Assembly (NCBI GenBank): GCA_003157895.1
Contig: PMKW01000167.1
Span: 20,821-28,813, forward strand
Length of the DNA: 7,993 nucleotides
Direction of reading: 5' to 3'
From: Methanoregula sp.
Lineage (GTDB): Archaea > Halobacteriota > Methanomicrobia > Methanomicrobiales > Methanospirillaceae
Under the pieces are notes generated by a model that saw nothing but the letters and a program-made list of their open reading frames with translations, made no database searches and had not been told where the DNA came from. Both the position numbers and the translations under genes were made by a program. How positions within the stretch are numbered: the stretch's first letter is position 1; each line of letters opens with the position of its first letter. Below are positions 1-5,982 of this stretch, piece after piece.

Positions 1-1
1 C

Positions 2-109
2 CGGGCTAATACACGCAATTGGGCGGCGAAAGTCCTCCTGAGTCCTACTGGAACACGGGATCTGAAAAAAAGGGCGGTTTTGGGATCGCCGGTGATTGAA
101 GATGGTTAA
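2..109 (+). other. Short open frame running in from the left edge, unidentified
   Basis: Frame 2 is open from the left edge for 35 codons and ends at TAA 107-109; the last residues read SPVIEDG. It could be the C-terminal tail of a gene starting outside the window, but I recognise no family, the codon use is not persuasive, and one minus-strand frame is also open here. A plus-strand T6 tract at 149-154 would suit termination of a rightward transcript. Treat it as a placeholder: the stretch could equally be non-coding. Confidence 0.2.
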
Positions 110-148
110 GGATCCTGGCTCTTTCCTGGTAATGTTTTGGAGTATTTC

Positions 149-198
149 TTTTTTAAAAAAATCCTGCCGGAATTTCTTCAAAAAAATTTCAAAAAAAA
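149..198 (-). terminator. Tandem oligo-T terminators after the FKBP gene
   Basis: Read on the minus strand, the FKBP stop codon (TAA, 199-201) is followed at once by T8 (191-198), then T7 (180-186) and T7 (155-161). Successive oligo-T tracts are the usual intrinsic termination signal in euryarchaea and need no hairpin. The T6/A7 junction at 149-161 gives T-runs on both strands, so it could also stop a rightward transcript entering from the left. Confidence 0.65.
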
Positions 199-876
199 TT
201 ACTCTTCCTTCTTCTCAGGACTCTTGAACGTCTCAACGAGAATAATCTCGTCAAGGCCCTTGATCAGCTCGAAACCCTCATGAAGGATCCGCCCGCGCCA
301 GAGCAGCCAGCGGCGGTCATAGTTGATGCCGGGGGGGAGGGTGACGGTTGTCTTCCCGTCGTCCATCGCAATCTCCATGTCCTTGCCGGCATAGAGCTTG
401 ACCAGTCCCCTGAGCTGGTCGAGCGGTTCGGTGACTTTCTCCTCTATCTCATACTCGTAGGTAAGGGTCTGGCCGGCGAGCGGTGCATTGAAATCGACAA
501 CGACCCTGGAGCCGATGACGTCAGCAACCGTCCCTTCGCCCTCCTCTTCCAGCCTGACCGGCATGCCCCGGACGGGTTTCTCCTTGAACTGGCTCTTCGG
601 GAAGGACTTGACCCGCTTGGGGTCGCGCTGGCCGAATGCCTTATCGGGCTCAACGGTCACGGTACCTTTTGCACCGGCTTTCTTGCCCACGAGTTCCTCG
701 TCAAGGCCGACAATTACGTGCTTCTGGCCGACACAGATCGTGACCGGGCCGTATGAGGCATCCGGGTTGTGGATGGCAGCCTTCTTTGCCTCATCTTCGC
801 TGGTAGTATCGAAAACATTGTCCCCGACCTTGCCGGTATAGCTCAGCCGGATAAAATCTCCTTCTTTTATTGCCAT
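199..876 (-). CDS. Long FKBP-type peptidyl-prolyl cis-trans isomerase (SlyD/FKBP26 type)
   Basis: A cytosolic peptidyl-prolyl cis-trans isomerase of 225 residues; it has no signal peptide. The FKBP fold lies at about residues 1-85 and 125-145, with GDFIRLSYTGK near the N-terminus, VGLDEELVG at 56-64 and VDFNAPLAGQ at 127-136, which closely matches the SlyD/archaeal FKBP core. The segment between about 80 and 127 (AFGQRDP onward) is the insert-in-flap domain that gives SlyD-type proteins chaperone activity. Residues about 150-220 form an extra C-terminal domain as in the long archaeal FKBP26 type, followed by a charged tail. The start is supported by AAGGTGAA (879-886, minus), a good match to the archaeal anti-Shine-Dalgarno, four bases before ATG. 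It is transcribed alone, divergently from the CYTH gene. Family assignment is secure; the physiological substrate is unknown. Confidence 0.93.
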   Translation of the reverse strand: MAIKEGDFIRLSYTGKVGDNVFDTTSEDEAKKAAIHNPDASYGPVTICVGQKHVIVGLDEELVGKKAGAKGTVTVEPDKAFGQRDPKRVKSFPKSQFKEKPVRGMPVRLEEEGEGTVADVIGSRVVVDFNAPLAGQTLTYEYEIEEKVTEPLDQLRGLVKLYAGKDMEIAMDDGKTTVTLPPGINYDRRWLLWRGRILHEGFELIKGLDEIILVETFKSPEKKEE

Positions 877-878
877 GG

Positions 879-886
879 TTCACCTT
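879..886 (-). promoter_or_regulatory. Ribosome binding site of the FKBP gene
   Basis: AAGGTGAA on the minus strand lies just before the ATG at 876. It matches the 3' end of archaeal 16S rRNA and fixes the start. The rest of the 145-base divergent gap is AT-rich; no single TATA box for this gene stands out. Confidence 0.6.
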
Positions 887-975
887 ACTATTTAATGTAA
901 GACCTGATGTCAAACCTGATCGAAATTTTTTGAATTTTTCAGGATCTTTTCAGGGTGCATCAAGTACTTTACCTG

Positions 976-1012
976 ACTATATTAAGTCCTCATCAAGACA
1001 GATAAAAGGTGT
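976..1012 (+). promoter_or_regulatory. TATA box and ribosome binding site of the CYTH gene
   Basis: ACTATATTAAG at 976-986 is a TATA-like element; transcription would start about 25 bases later near 1006. That leaves a leader of about 16 bases holding AGGTG (1008-1012), a ribosome binding site about nine bases before the ATG at 1022. Spacing agrees with archaeal promoters, but no upstream BRE is obvious. Confidence 0.5.
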
Positions 1013-1021
1013 GGCACCCTA

Positions 1022-1564
1022 ATGCTCGAAGTTGAACTCAAGGTAAAGATTCCATCCCTCGACCCGGCCCGCGAACAGCTTGTACGAAGAAATGCACAGT
1101 CCTGCGGGAAGGTGCACGAGCACGATGTCTATTACAATGCTCCCCACCGTGATTTTAGTATCACGGATGAAGCCGTACGGGTCCGGTATACCGGTGATCA
1201 TGCCGTGGTCACCTACAAGGGACCCAAGATCAAAAAGTTCGGCCTCAAGGCACGGGAAGAACTGAACTTTGCCGTGGAGTCCGGGAAGACCTTCGAAACG
1301 ATGCTCGACCGGCTGGGTTTTACAAAAACCCTGGAAGTGAACAAGTGGCGGGAAACGTTCCGGCTTGGCACGGCCTCGGTCTCGCTCGACACGGTCGACG
1401 GGCTGGGCACCTTTGCCGAGATCGAAGTGATTGTTGAAAACGAATCCGATAACCCGACAGGGCAGATTGGGAAAATTGCAAAAGAGATCGGGGTGGATGG
1501 CGAGCCCATTCTTGCATCGTACCTGGAACTGCTTCTCGCAAAAAAGACGGCAGGGCAGTCCTGA
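1022..1564 (+). CDS. CYTH-domain protein (class IV adenylate cyclase / CyaB-like)
   Basis: A 180-residue protein of the CYTH superfamily, which binds organic triphosphates inside an eight-stranded beta tunnel. The signature ExExK is at residues 3-7 (EVELK). Expected charged tunnel residues follow: VRVRY (R53, R55), TYKGP (K66), R78 with E79/E80, KWRETFR (K108, R110, R114), SLDTVDGLG (D123) and EIEV (E133, E135), so the metal- and phosphate-binding set looks intact. Members act as class IV adenylate cyclases, thiamine triphosphatases or inorganic tripolyphosphatases. The sequence reads like the CyaB group often annotated as class IV adenylate cyclase in archaea, but activity cannot be inferred. 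The gene appears to stand alone with its own promoter, and no partner suggests a substrate. Confidence 0.88.
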   Translation: MLEVELKVKIPSLDPAREQLVRRNAQSCGKVHEHDVYYNAPHRDFSITDEAVRVRYTGDHAVVTYKGPKIKKFGLKAREELNFAVESGKTFETMLDRLGFTKTLEVNKWRETFRLGTASVSLDTVDGLGTFAEIEVIVENESDNPTGQIGKIAKEIGVDGEPILASYLELLLAKKTAGQS

Positions 1565-1979
1565 TATCTTTTATATTGTCAAAATTCCCTTTACTCAATT
1601 CTTCAGAATATTCCAGTTTTTACCTGCGATGAATGTGCATGAGCAAAAGTTCCTGCCCGAAACATGAGAATCGCACTTATGATTGGCCCCCATCAGGGCC
1701 TCTCCGAGGCATGGCGGGGCAATTTCTTATTCTCAAAAATATAGGAAATTGGACCGCCGCAGGGGGGCCTCGTCGGCAGCAGCATCTATCATAATTGGGG
1801 GATGGGGTCTCAACCCCCATCATCTGATCAGGAGAACAGGAATGAAAAAACTGATTTCTTCAGTTCACGAATCGTACTCTGCTTAAGTCATCGCATGTCG
1901 AAGAGTCTGACAGATTTTTCTCAATTCCCGCTCCGCTCAATCTTCGGAATGCCCAAAAGAGAGAAAATTGAAAGGCGAA
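1565..1979. other. Gap without a convincing gene, containing GC-rich inverted repeats
   Basis: No frame here has convincing coding character. The left part (1565-1670) is AT-rich and holds only weak T-runs after the CYTH gene. The middle has three short inverted repeats: GGCCC/GGGCC at 1684-1699, CCTC/GAGG at about 1698-1708, and GATGGGG/CCCCATC at 1801-1821. A 14-codon frame (MKKLISSVHESYSA) starts near 1842 behind GGAG, too short to call a gene. The right part (1890-1979) is plain and lies downstream of the phosphoesterase gene. A small structured RNA is possible but unproven. Confidence 0.4.
1801..1821 (+). repeat. Inverted repeat, 7-bp arms
   Basis: GATGGGG (1801-1807) and CCCCATC (1815-1821) are perfect inverted arms around a seven-base loop. 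No T-run follows on the plus strand, so a simple terminator is not the obvious reading. It may be part of a structured RNA or a protein-binding palindrome. Confidence 0.45.
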
Positions 1980-2005
1980 CTGCTGCTGTCTTAAACAGTC
2001 AGCAG
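1980..2005 (-). terminator. Hairpin over the stop codon of the phosphoesterase gene
   Basis: CTGCTGCTGT (1980-1989) pairs with ACAG (1995-1998) and CAGCAG (2000-2005), giving ten base pairs with one bulged base and a five-base loop. The TAA stop of the minus-strand phosphoesterase (1991-1993) lies in the loop. T-rich stretches follow on the minus strand around 1958-1970. It could mark the 3' end of the transcript or protect it. Confidence 0.45.
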
Positions 2006-2632
2006 CTCAATTTTTATGTCCCGGGCGTCGGTGCCGAAGTGGAGCATGGCACAGTGGCCGTCCATTGCCGGGCCGGGATTGACTATCTTGACACCGTCCA
2101 CTTCCATGATGCCCCGGGCCTCGTGGATATGGGCGCAGCACACGAGGTCGAAGGACTTCATGTGCTTCCTGATACTATGGCTCCCCACGTGCTCTCCCGC
2201 CGGTTTGTCGAGGGTCTCGTAGGGTGGGGCATGGCAGAGAAGAACATTATGGACCGCCTTCTCCATCTTTTTCATCGCGCTGTTCAACACGTCATCTATC
2301 TGCTTGTCGGTGAGCTCGAACGGGGTGTTGAAAGGGGTCGGGTTGGACCCGCCGACACCAACCAGGGTCATCTTGCCGAGGTTGATCGCGGAACCGTGCA
2401 TAGACACGGCATCCGAGTGTTCGAGCACATCGAGGATCTCACGCGGGTCGCAGTTGCCGGGCACTGCAAAACACGGCACATCGATGCGTGAGAGCACGTC
2501 ATCGACCGCGTCAACCGGACCCATATTCGTAATATCGCCTGCAATAAATACCGCTTCCGGATTGAGTTCCAGAAATGAATCAATTTTACCGAATTGACCA
2601 TGGAGATCTGCTATCAATAGCACATCTTTCAT
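1991..2632 (-). CDS. Metallophosphoesterase (calcineurin-like, Icc-related)
   Basis: A 213-residue calcineurin-like metallophosphoesterase. The metal-binding motifs are in order: ADLHG (D9, H11), AGDIT (D33), PGNCD (N60), CHAPP (H134) and AHIH (H168, H170), so both metal sites look complete. Length and motif spacing fit the archaeal Icc-related phosphoesterase group (COG2129, from memory); the substrate, perhaps a nucleotide, cyclic nucleotide or phosphodiester, is unknown. There is no signal peptide, so it is cytosolic. Its ATG overlaps the TGA of the upstream radical SAM gene as ATGA (2629-2632), which implies one transcript and translational coupling. It is the last gene of that pair and ends within a hairpin. 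Confidence 0.9.
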   Translation of the reverse strand: MKDVLLIADLHGQFGKIDSFLELNPEAVFIAGDITNMGPVDAVDDVLSRIDVPCFAVPGNCDPREILDVLEHSDAVSMHGSAINLGKMTLVGVGGSNPTPFNTPFELTDKQIDDVLNSAMKKMEKAVHNVLLCHAPPYETLDKPAGEHVGSHSIRKHMKSFDLVCCAHIHEARGIMEVDGVKIVNPGPAMDGHCAMLHFGTDARDIKIELLTV

Positions 2633-3747
2633 GGTATATCATTTGAAGGGCGTCTAAAAAACCTTACCGCAGGATCGTTCCACGACCCGGTCAGTCTTCC
2701 CCGGAGCGCCAGTTTCCCGAGCTGCTTTTCCCCTTCCGGAAGCAGGTCACGCGCAACGGCATTGGCAAGCGGTGTTCCGGGCAGGGGAATGAAGCGGTGG
2801 ACATGGATGATCCCGCTCCTTGAGACCTCGTTGATAAGGCTGAGGGTTGCCCGCTGGTCCTCATCCGATTCGAACGGGAGCCCGACGATGAAATCCACCA
2901 CCGGGACAAGCGAGTATTCCAAGCAGAGGTCAACGGCACTGAGAACATCCGCAACAGTATGGCCGCGGTGGAGCTTTTCAAGGACTGTATCGCTGCCGGA
3001 CTGGGCACCGAAGTGGAGTTTTGTGTTGGCACAGTATCGTGTGATAAGCGAGAGCGACTCGCTCGACACAAACTCCGGGCGGACTTCGCTCGGGAACGTG
3101 CCAAAGAAGATCTGGTGCCGGCACTGCAAAAAAAGATGCTCAATCTTATCCCACCGCGGGTGGATCCCGTCAGATCCATAGGCGAATGCATTGGGCGAGA
3201 TGAAACGTGACTGCCCGTGCCGGTTTGCGAACCGGGCCACCGCATCGATCGAACGGTGCCGCATGCAGTGGCCGAAGATCTGGGGGGTCTGGCAGTACCC
3301 GCAGGCATGCGGGCATCCCCGGGTGATCTCCACATAGCCTTTCATCCCGGAGAACGCGGGATAGGCATCGAGCCGGACGCTGCTTTTTGCAGGTTCATAA
3401 AAACTGCCGGTCATCACCCCGGGGATACGGCCTTCCCCGCCATTGCGGAGATCCTCCAGCAGCCGGGGGAGGGTGTACTCCCCTTCGCCAACGACCACGT
3501 AGTCCGCATACCCGGCCACCTCCCGCGGGCAGGCCGTTGCATGCGGGCCGCCGGCAATGGTAAGACAACCGGCAGCGGCAATCTCATCACGGTATGCCGG
3601 CGCATTGATCGAATTGAGGCTGTAACAGGTCATGTCATCTGCAGGGCGGTCAACCGGCTGCAGGAGAAAACCATCACGCTCGCATGCAGCATAGAGCACT
3701 GCATACGAGTTCCGCGCCGCATGGATCCACCGCCAGTTGACCTGCAT
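2629..3747 (-). CDS. B12-binding/radical SAM protein, MJ_1487-like
   Basis: A 372-residue protein with an N-terminal B12-binding-like domain (residues about 1-120) and a radical SAM barrel (about 135-345). The first domain shows GGPHATACP (66-74) and ADYVVVGEGE (81-90), typical of Rossmann-like cobalamin-binding segments in B12-type radical SAM enzymes, though whether cobalamin binds is uncertain. The 4Fe-4S cluster motif is CPHACGYC (C145, C149, C152), followed by QTPQIFG. Later radical SAM features include FGAQSGSD (246-253) and FIVGLPFE (286-293). This order matches the archaeal family described from MJ_1487 (TIGR04013, from memory), whose reaction is unknown. The start at 3747 has no clear ribosome binding site, but the N-terminal strand QVNWRW fits the domain. 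It is co-transcribed with the metallophosphoesterase. Confidence 0.85.
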   Translation of the reverse strand: MQVNWRWIHAARNSYAVLYAACERDGFLLQPVDRPADDMTCYSLNSINAPAYRDEIAAAGCLTIAGGPHATACPREVAGYADYVVVGEGEYTLPRLLEDLRNGGEGRIPGVMTGSFYEPAKSSVRLDAYPAFSGMKGYVEITRGCPHACGYCQTPQIFGHCMRHRSIDAVARFANRHGQSRFISPNAFAYGSDGIHPRWDKIEHLFLQCRHQIFFGTFPSEVRPEFVSSESLSLITRYCANTKLHFGAQSGSDTVLEKLHRGHTVADVLSAVDLCLEYSLVPVVDFIVGLPFESDEDQRATLSLINEVSRSGIIHVHRFIPLPGTPLANAVARDLLPEGEKQLGKLALRGRLTGSWNDPAVRFFRRPSNDIP

Positions 3748-3774
3748 TGCCGGAACTATTCTGTATACACGGGG

Positions 3775-3797
3775 AAAAAGAGAGGGGGTTGCCGGCC
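3775..3797 (-). terminator. T-run after the lipoprotein gene
   Basis: On the minus strand the lipoprotein stop (3798-3800) is followed by a GCCGGC palindrome (3791-3796) and a pyrimidine-rich run ending in T5 (3775-3779). This is a plausible terminator separating the lipoprotein from the radical SAM gene. A palindromic GTATAC at 3763-3768 could be a TATA element for the next gene, but it lies only about 19 bases from that ATG, shorter than usual. Confidence 0.45.
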
Positions 3798-4265
3798 TTA
3801 CCGGGTGCGGTACTCGCTTAAGACATCCGCAACCTTGTATTCCTGCCCGTTCACTTCGGACACATAGATGACAACACGGTCAGTCTGTTTGGTACCCTGA
3901 AGTGTGGTGGTGGCATCCTTATTGATACCCAGGTTCGCCTGTATTGTCTGCCCGTCAGAAGTGTAGAGCACGATCCGGGCGGATTTCACCAGGATCTGGC
4001 CCTTGCCGCCCCCCATAACAACCGGGATCTGCCCGAGGTAGTCTTTTTCCTGGACGAACACGGTAACTGCATTATTGTCCGGGACTACGTCCGTAGGAGA
4101 CACAACCAGGTTGTTCTGCGCCGATGTGGGCGACGCCTGCGTGGCAGCGGCGGTTCCCGCCGTTGCAGGCTGTGTTGCCGGGGTGCTGGTCGTGCCGGTG
4201 CATCCGGCAATGCCGATCGCTGCGCAGATAAGGAGGATTACCAGGAAAGAAAGTTTATACTGCAT
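3798..4265 (-). CDS. Small secreted lipoprotein, function unknown
   Basis: A 155-residue protein with a classic lipoprotein signal: KLSFLVILLICAAIGIAGC, hydrophobic core about residues 5-20 and lipobox IAGC with C22 as the predicted lipidated cysteine. Residues about 23-50 are a low-complexity Thr/Ala/Ser/Pro/Gln linker, of the kind that spans the S-layer zone in archaeal surface proteins and may be O-glycosylated. The remaining 100 residues (VVSPTDVVPDNN to the end) form a beta-rich domain with alternating hydrophobics (VTVFVQEK, GQILVKSARIVLYTS, DRVVIYVSEVNG). I recognise no family or enzyme motif. It should sit on the outer face of the cytoplasmic membrane. It is probably transcribed alone, between a hairpin terminator upstream and a T-run downstream. 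Confidence 0.82.
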   Translation of the reverse strand: MQYKLSFLVILLICAAIGIAGCTGTTSTPATQPATAGTAAATQASPTSAQNNLVVSPTDVVPDNNAVTVFVQEKDYLGQIPVVMGGGKGQILVKSARIVLYTSDGQTIQANLGINKDATTTLQGTKQTDRVVIYVSEVNGQEYKVADVLSEYRTR

Positions 4266-4305
4266 ACCAGAATGTACGGGCAGGCATTATTTGATAATTG
4301 CGCTC

Positions 4306-4313
4306 TTTTAAAA
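4306..4313 (-). promoter_or_regulatory. TATA-like element of the lipoprotein gene
   Basis: TTTTAAAA lies about 45 bases before the ATG at 4265, so a start of transcription near 4284 would give a leader of about 19 bases. The same T-run may also serve as the tail of the hairpin terminator of the preceding gene. Confidence 0.4.
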
Positions 4314-4315
4314 TG

Positions 4316-4332
4316 CCGGATCAGGCATCCGG
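4316..4332 (-). terminator. Hairpin over the stop codon of the DUF126 gene
   Basis: CCGGAT (4316-4321) and ATCCGG (4327-4332) form a perfect six-base-pair stem with a five-base loop. The arm and loop include the TGA stop (4321-4323) of the minus-strand DUF126 gene, and T4 follows on that strand (4310-4313). The arrangement suggests an RNA 3' end signal. Confidence 0.5.
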
Positions 4333-4740
4333 AAGGGTGCCTTCATACTCCATTTCGCCAAGGTCGCCGTCCACGGTGACCGGCGTCCCGTTTTTCAGCC
4401 GGGCAAGCGAAAGACCTGTATGGTCGATCATCGGGATACCCCCGATAATGGCCCCGGTTGCGATGATCGCTTCCGCCTCTGTATTGATGATGGCCGCAGG
4501 TGCGTGCCGGTTCCGGCTCAGTGCATAGAGCACGTACGAACCCACGGTGGAGCCCTTCCCGTACGGGAACGCGAGCACCGTACCGGCAATACTGGTGCCC
4601 TGCAGCGGGTGGCCTTTTTCCACGATAATCCCGGATTCCGGATCAACGCCGGACAGAAAGGAGATCGGTGCCGGGCTGACCAGCAGCGGGCCGCTCGCCC
4701 TGCCCCGGGAAATTCCTCTGCCCCTGATACGCAAAATCAC
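4321..4740 (-). CDS. DUF126 / aconitase-X swivel domain protein (phosphomevalonate dehydratase small subunit)
   Basis: A 139-residue protein matching the DUF126 swivelling domain, the small subunit of archaeal aconitase X. In archaea this two-subunit iron-sulfur enzyme is phosphomevalonate dehydratase, which dehydrates 5-phosphomevalonate to trans-anhydromevalonate 5-phosphate in the modified mevalonate pathway to isoprenoid lipids. Supporting segments are RIRGRGISRG at the N-terminus, GVDPESGII (31-39), FPYGKGSTVGSYVL (58-71), INTEAEAIIATGAI (85-98) and GIPMID (101-106). The start is GTG (4738-4740), chosen because the conserved first strand follows immediately and there is no room upstream. 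The TATA element about 28 bases upstream suggests a nearly leaderless transcript. The large catalytic subunit (DUF521) is not in the window, so it must be encoded elsewhere. Confidence 0.88.
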   Translation of the reverse strand: MILRIRGRGISRGRASGPLLVSPAPISFLSGVDPESGIIVEKGHPLQGTSIAGTVLAFPYGKGSTVGSYVLYALSRNRHAPAAIINTEAEAIIATGAIIGGIPMIDHTGLSLARLKNGTPVTVDGDLGEMEYEGTLPDA

Positions 4741-4762
4741 ACCACATAAATGGTTGAAGTGC

Positions 4763-4773
4763 TGTATATAATA
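4763..4773. promoter_or_regulatory. TATA element in the 38-base divergent gap before DUF126 and PAN
   Basis: TGTATATAATA lies between the divergent GTG (4740) and ATG (4779) starts. On the minus strand its centre is about 28 bases from the DUF126 start, the expected distance for a leaderless transcript. On the plus strand it is only about 10 bases from the PAN start, too close to drive that start. The PAN gene may instead use the weaker CATAAATG at 4745-4752, about 30 bases from its ATG; no ribosome binding site is visible there. Both mRNAs are probably leaderless. Confidence 0.5.
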
Positions 4774-4778
4774 GTTAT

Positions 4779-5939
4779 ATGGAAGAGACTGCCGTTAACA
4801 ACACAGCAGCTCCCTCCGAGCTAAAATACCAGATCCAGCTCAACGAGCTCGAAGCTTCCCTTCTTGACCTGAAGGTGAAGGTGGACGAGCTCACCAAAGA
4901 GAACGGTCAGCTCAAGCGGGAGAACAACCAGCTCAAGCGCATGCCGCTTTTTGTTGCCGTTGTGGTGGACATCCTGGAGAACGGGGAGATCTACCTCCGC
5001 CAGCAGGGTAATAACCAGGAGTATCTTACCAACGCGCCGGAAGAGATCCGGGCGCTGCTGAAGCCGGGTGCAAAGGTTGCGGTCAACAATGCCCTTTCCA
5101 TTGTCAAGGTGATCGGCAACATTTACGATTCCCGTGTCCGCGTGATGGAACTCGAGGAATCACCGGCGATCTGTTACGACCAGATCGGGGGTCTTGCAGA
5201 CCAGATCAAGGAAGTGCGGGAAGCCGTCGAATACCCGCTCACGAAGCCGGAGATATTCCGGCGTATCGGTGTCGAACCGCCAAAAGGCATCCTCCTGTAC
5301 GGTGCGCCGGGTACGGGAAAGACGCTGATAGCAAAAGCGGTAGCCCATGAAGCGAAGGCCACCTTCATCCGCATGTCCGGAAGCGAACTTGTCCATAAGT
5401 TCATTGGCGAAGGTGCCGGGCTTGTCCGCGAACTTTTCCAGCTTGCCCGCGAGCGGGCCCCCGCCATCGTCTTTATCGATGAGATCGACGCTGTCGGCAG
5501 CATGCGTACCAATGACGGCACCTCCGGCAGTGCCGAAGTCCAGCGGACACTCATGCAGCTCCTTGCCGAGATGGACGGGTTTGACAACCGCGGGGATGTG
5601 CGTATCATGGCTGCCACGAACCGTGCAGACATGCTGGACCCGGCACTCCTGCGGCCGGGAAGGTTTGACCGTCTGATCGAGATCCCCCTGCCGGACAAGG
5701 ACTCCCGGCTCCAGATCCTTAAGATCCACTCCCGGAAGATGCATATCGGGAGCGTGGATCTCGAAAAAATTGCAACGATCACCGAGAATTCCACGGGAGC
5801 CGAGCTCGAAGCTGTCTGCCGTGAGGCCGGCATGATGGCCGTGCGGCGGGAAGCGGATGATGTCGGCATGAACGACTTCATGGATGCGGTCCGGAAGGTC
5901 AAGAACGAGACCGTGGCGGACAACCGCATGTATACCTGA
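4779..5939 (+). CDS. pan: Proteasome-activating nucleotidase, complete copy
   Basis: A complete 386-residue PAN, the hexameric AAA ATPase that unfolds proteins and feeds them to the 20S proteasome. Order: N-terminal coiled coil (about 14-54, heptads through NELEASLLDLKVKVDELTK), OB domain (about 56-115), AAA module (about 130-375). Motifs are Walker A GAPGTGKT (175-182; most PANs have GPPGTGKT), aromatic pore loop KFIGEG (207-212), Walker B VFIDEID (232-238), sensor 1 AATNR (N281), arginine fingers in LRPGRFDR (R292, R295) and a sensor-2-like STGAEL. The C-terminus MYT is a hydrophobic-Tyr-X motif, which docks into the 20S alpha ring and opens the gate. The ATG at 4779 is kept because the next Met would remove the coiled coil. 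An unknown gene follows 43 bases later. A second PAN-type gene lies near by. Confidence 0.95.
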   Translation: MEETAVNNTAAPSELKYQIQLNELEASLLDLKVKVDELTKENGQLKRENNQLKRMPLFVAVVVDILENGEIYLRQQGNNQEYLTNAPEEIRALLKPGAKVAVNNALSIVKVIGNIYDSRVRVMELEESPAICYDQIGGLADQIKEVREAVEYPLTKPEIFRRIGVEPPKGILLYGAPGTGKTLIAKAVAHEAKATFIRMSGSELVHKFIGEGAGLVRELFQLARERAPAIVFIDEIDAVGSMRTNDGTSGSAEVQRTLMQLLAEMDGFDNRGDVRIMAATNRADMLDPALLRPGRFDRLIEIPLPDKDSRLQILKIHSRKMHIGSVDLEKIATITENSTGAELEAVCREAGMMAVRREADDVGMNDFMDAVRKVKNETVADNRMYT

Positions 5940-5971
5940 TCCGGTCTGCTGCCTGTCACCGCCACCTTTTT

Positions 5972-5978
5972 AGGAGAT
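5972..5978 (+). promoter_or_regulatory. Ribosome binding site of the gene after PAN
   Basis: AGGAGAT lies four bases before the ATG at 5983 and is a strong Shine-Dalgarno match, in contrast to the leaderless-looking PAN start. It supports translation of this gene as the second cistron of a PAN transcript. A T5 (5967-5971) just before it might allow partial termination. Confidence 0.6.
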
Positions 5979-5982
5979 CCGG

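Noticed and set aside
1842..1886. A 14-codon frame (MKKLISSVHESYSA) behind GGAG
   Set aside because: Too short, with no downstream gene to regulate and no recognisable sequence; a chance frame is likelier.
1802..2491. A 229-codon plus-strand frame
   Set aside because: It lies mostly antisense to the metallophosphoesterase, whose catalytic motifs are all intact on the minus strand. The long frame follows from the high GC content at third codon positions.
3217..3867. A 216-codon plus-strand frame opposite the radical SAM gene
   Set aside because: It is antisense to the B12-binding domain and cluster motif and has no promoter or ribosome binding site of its own.
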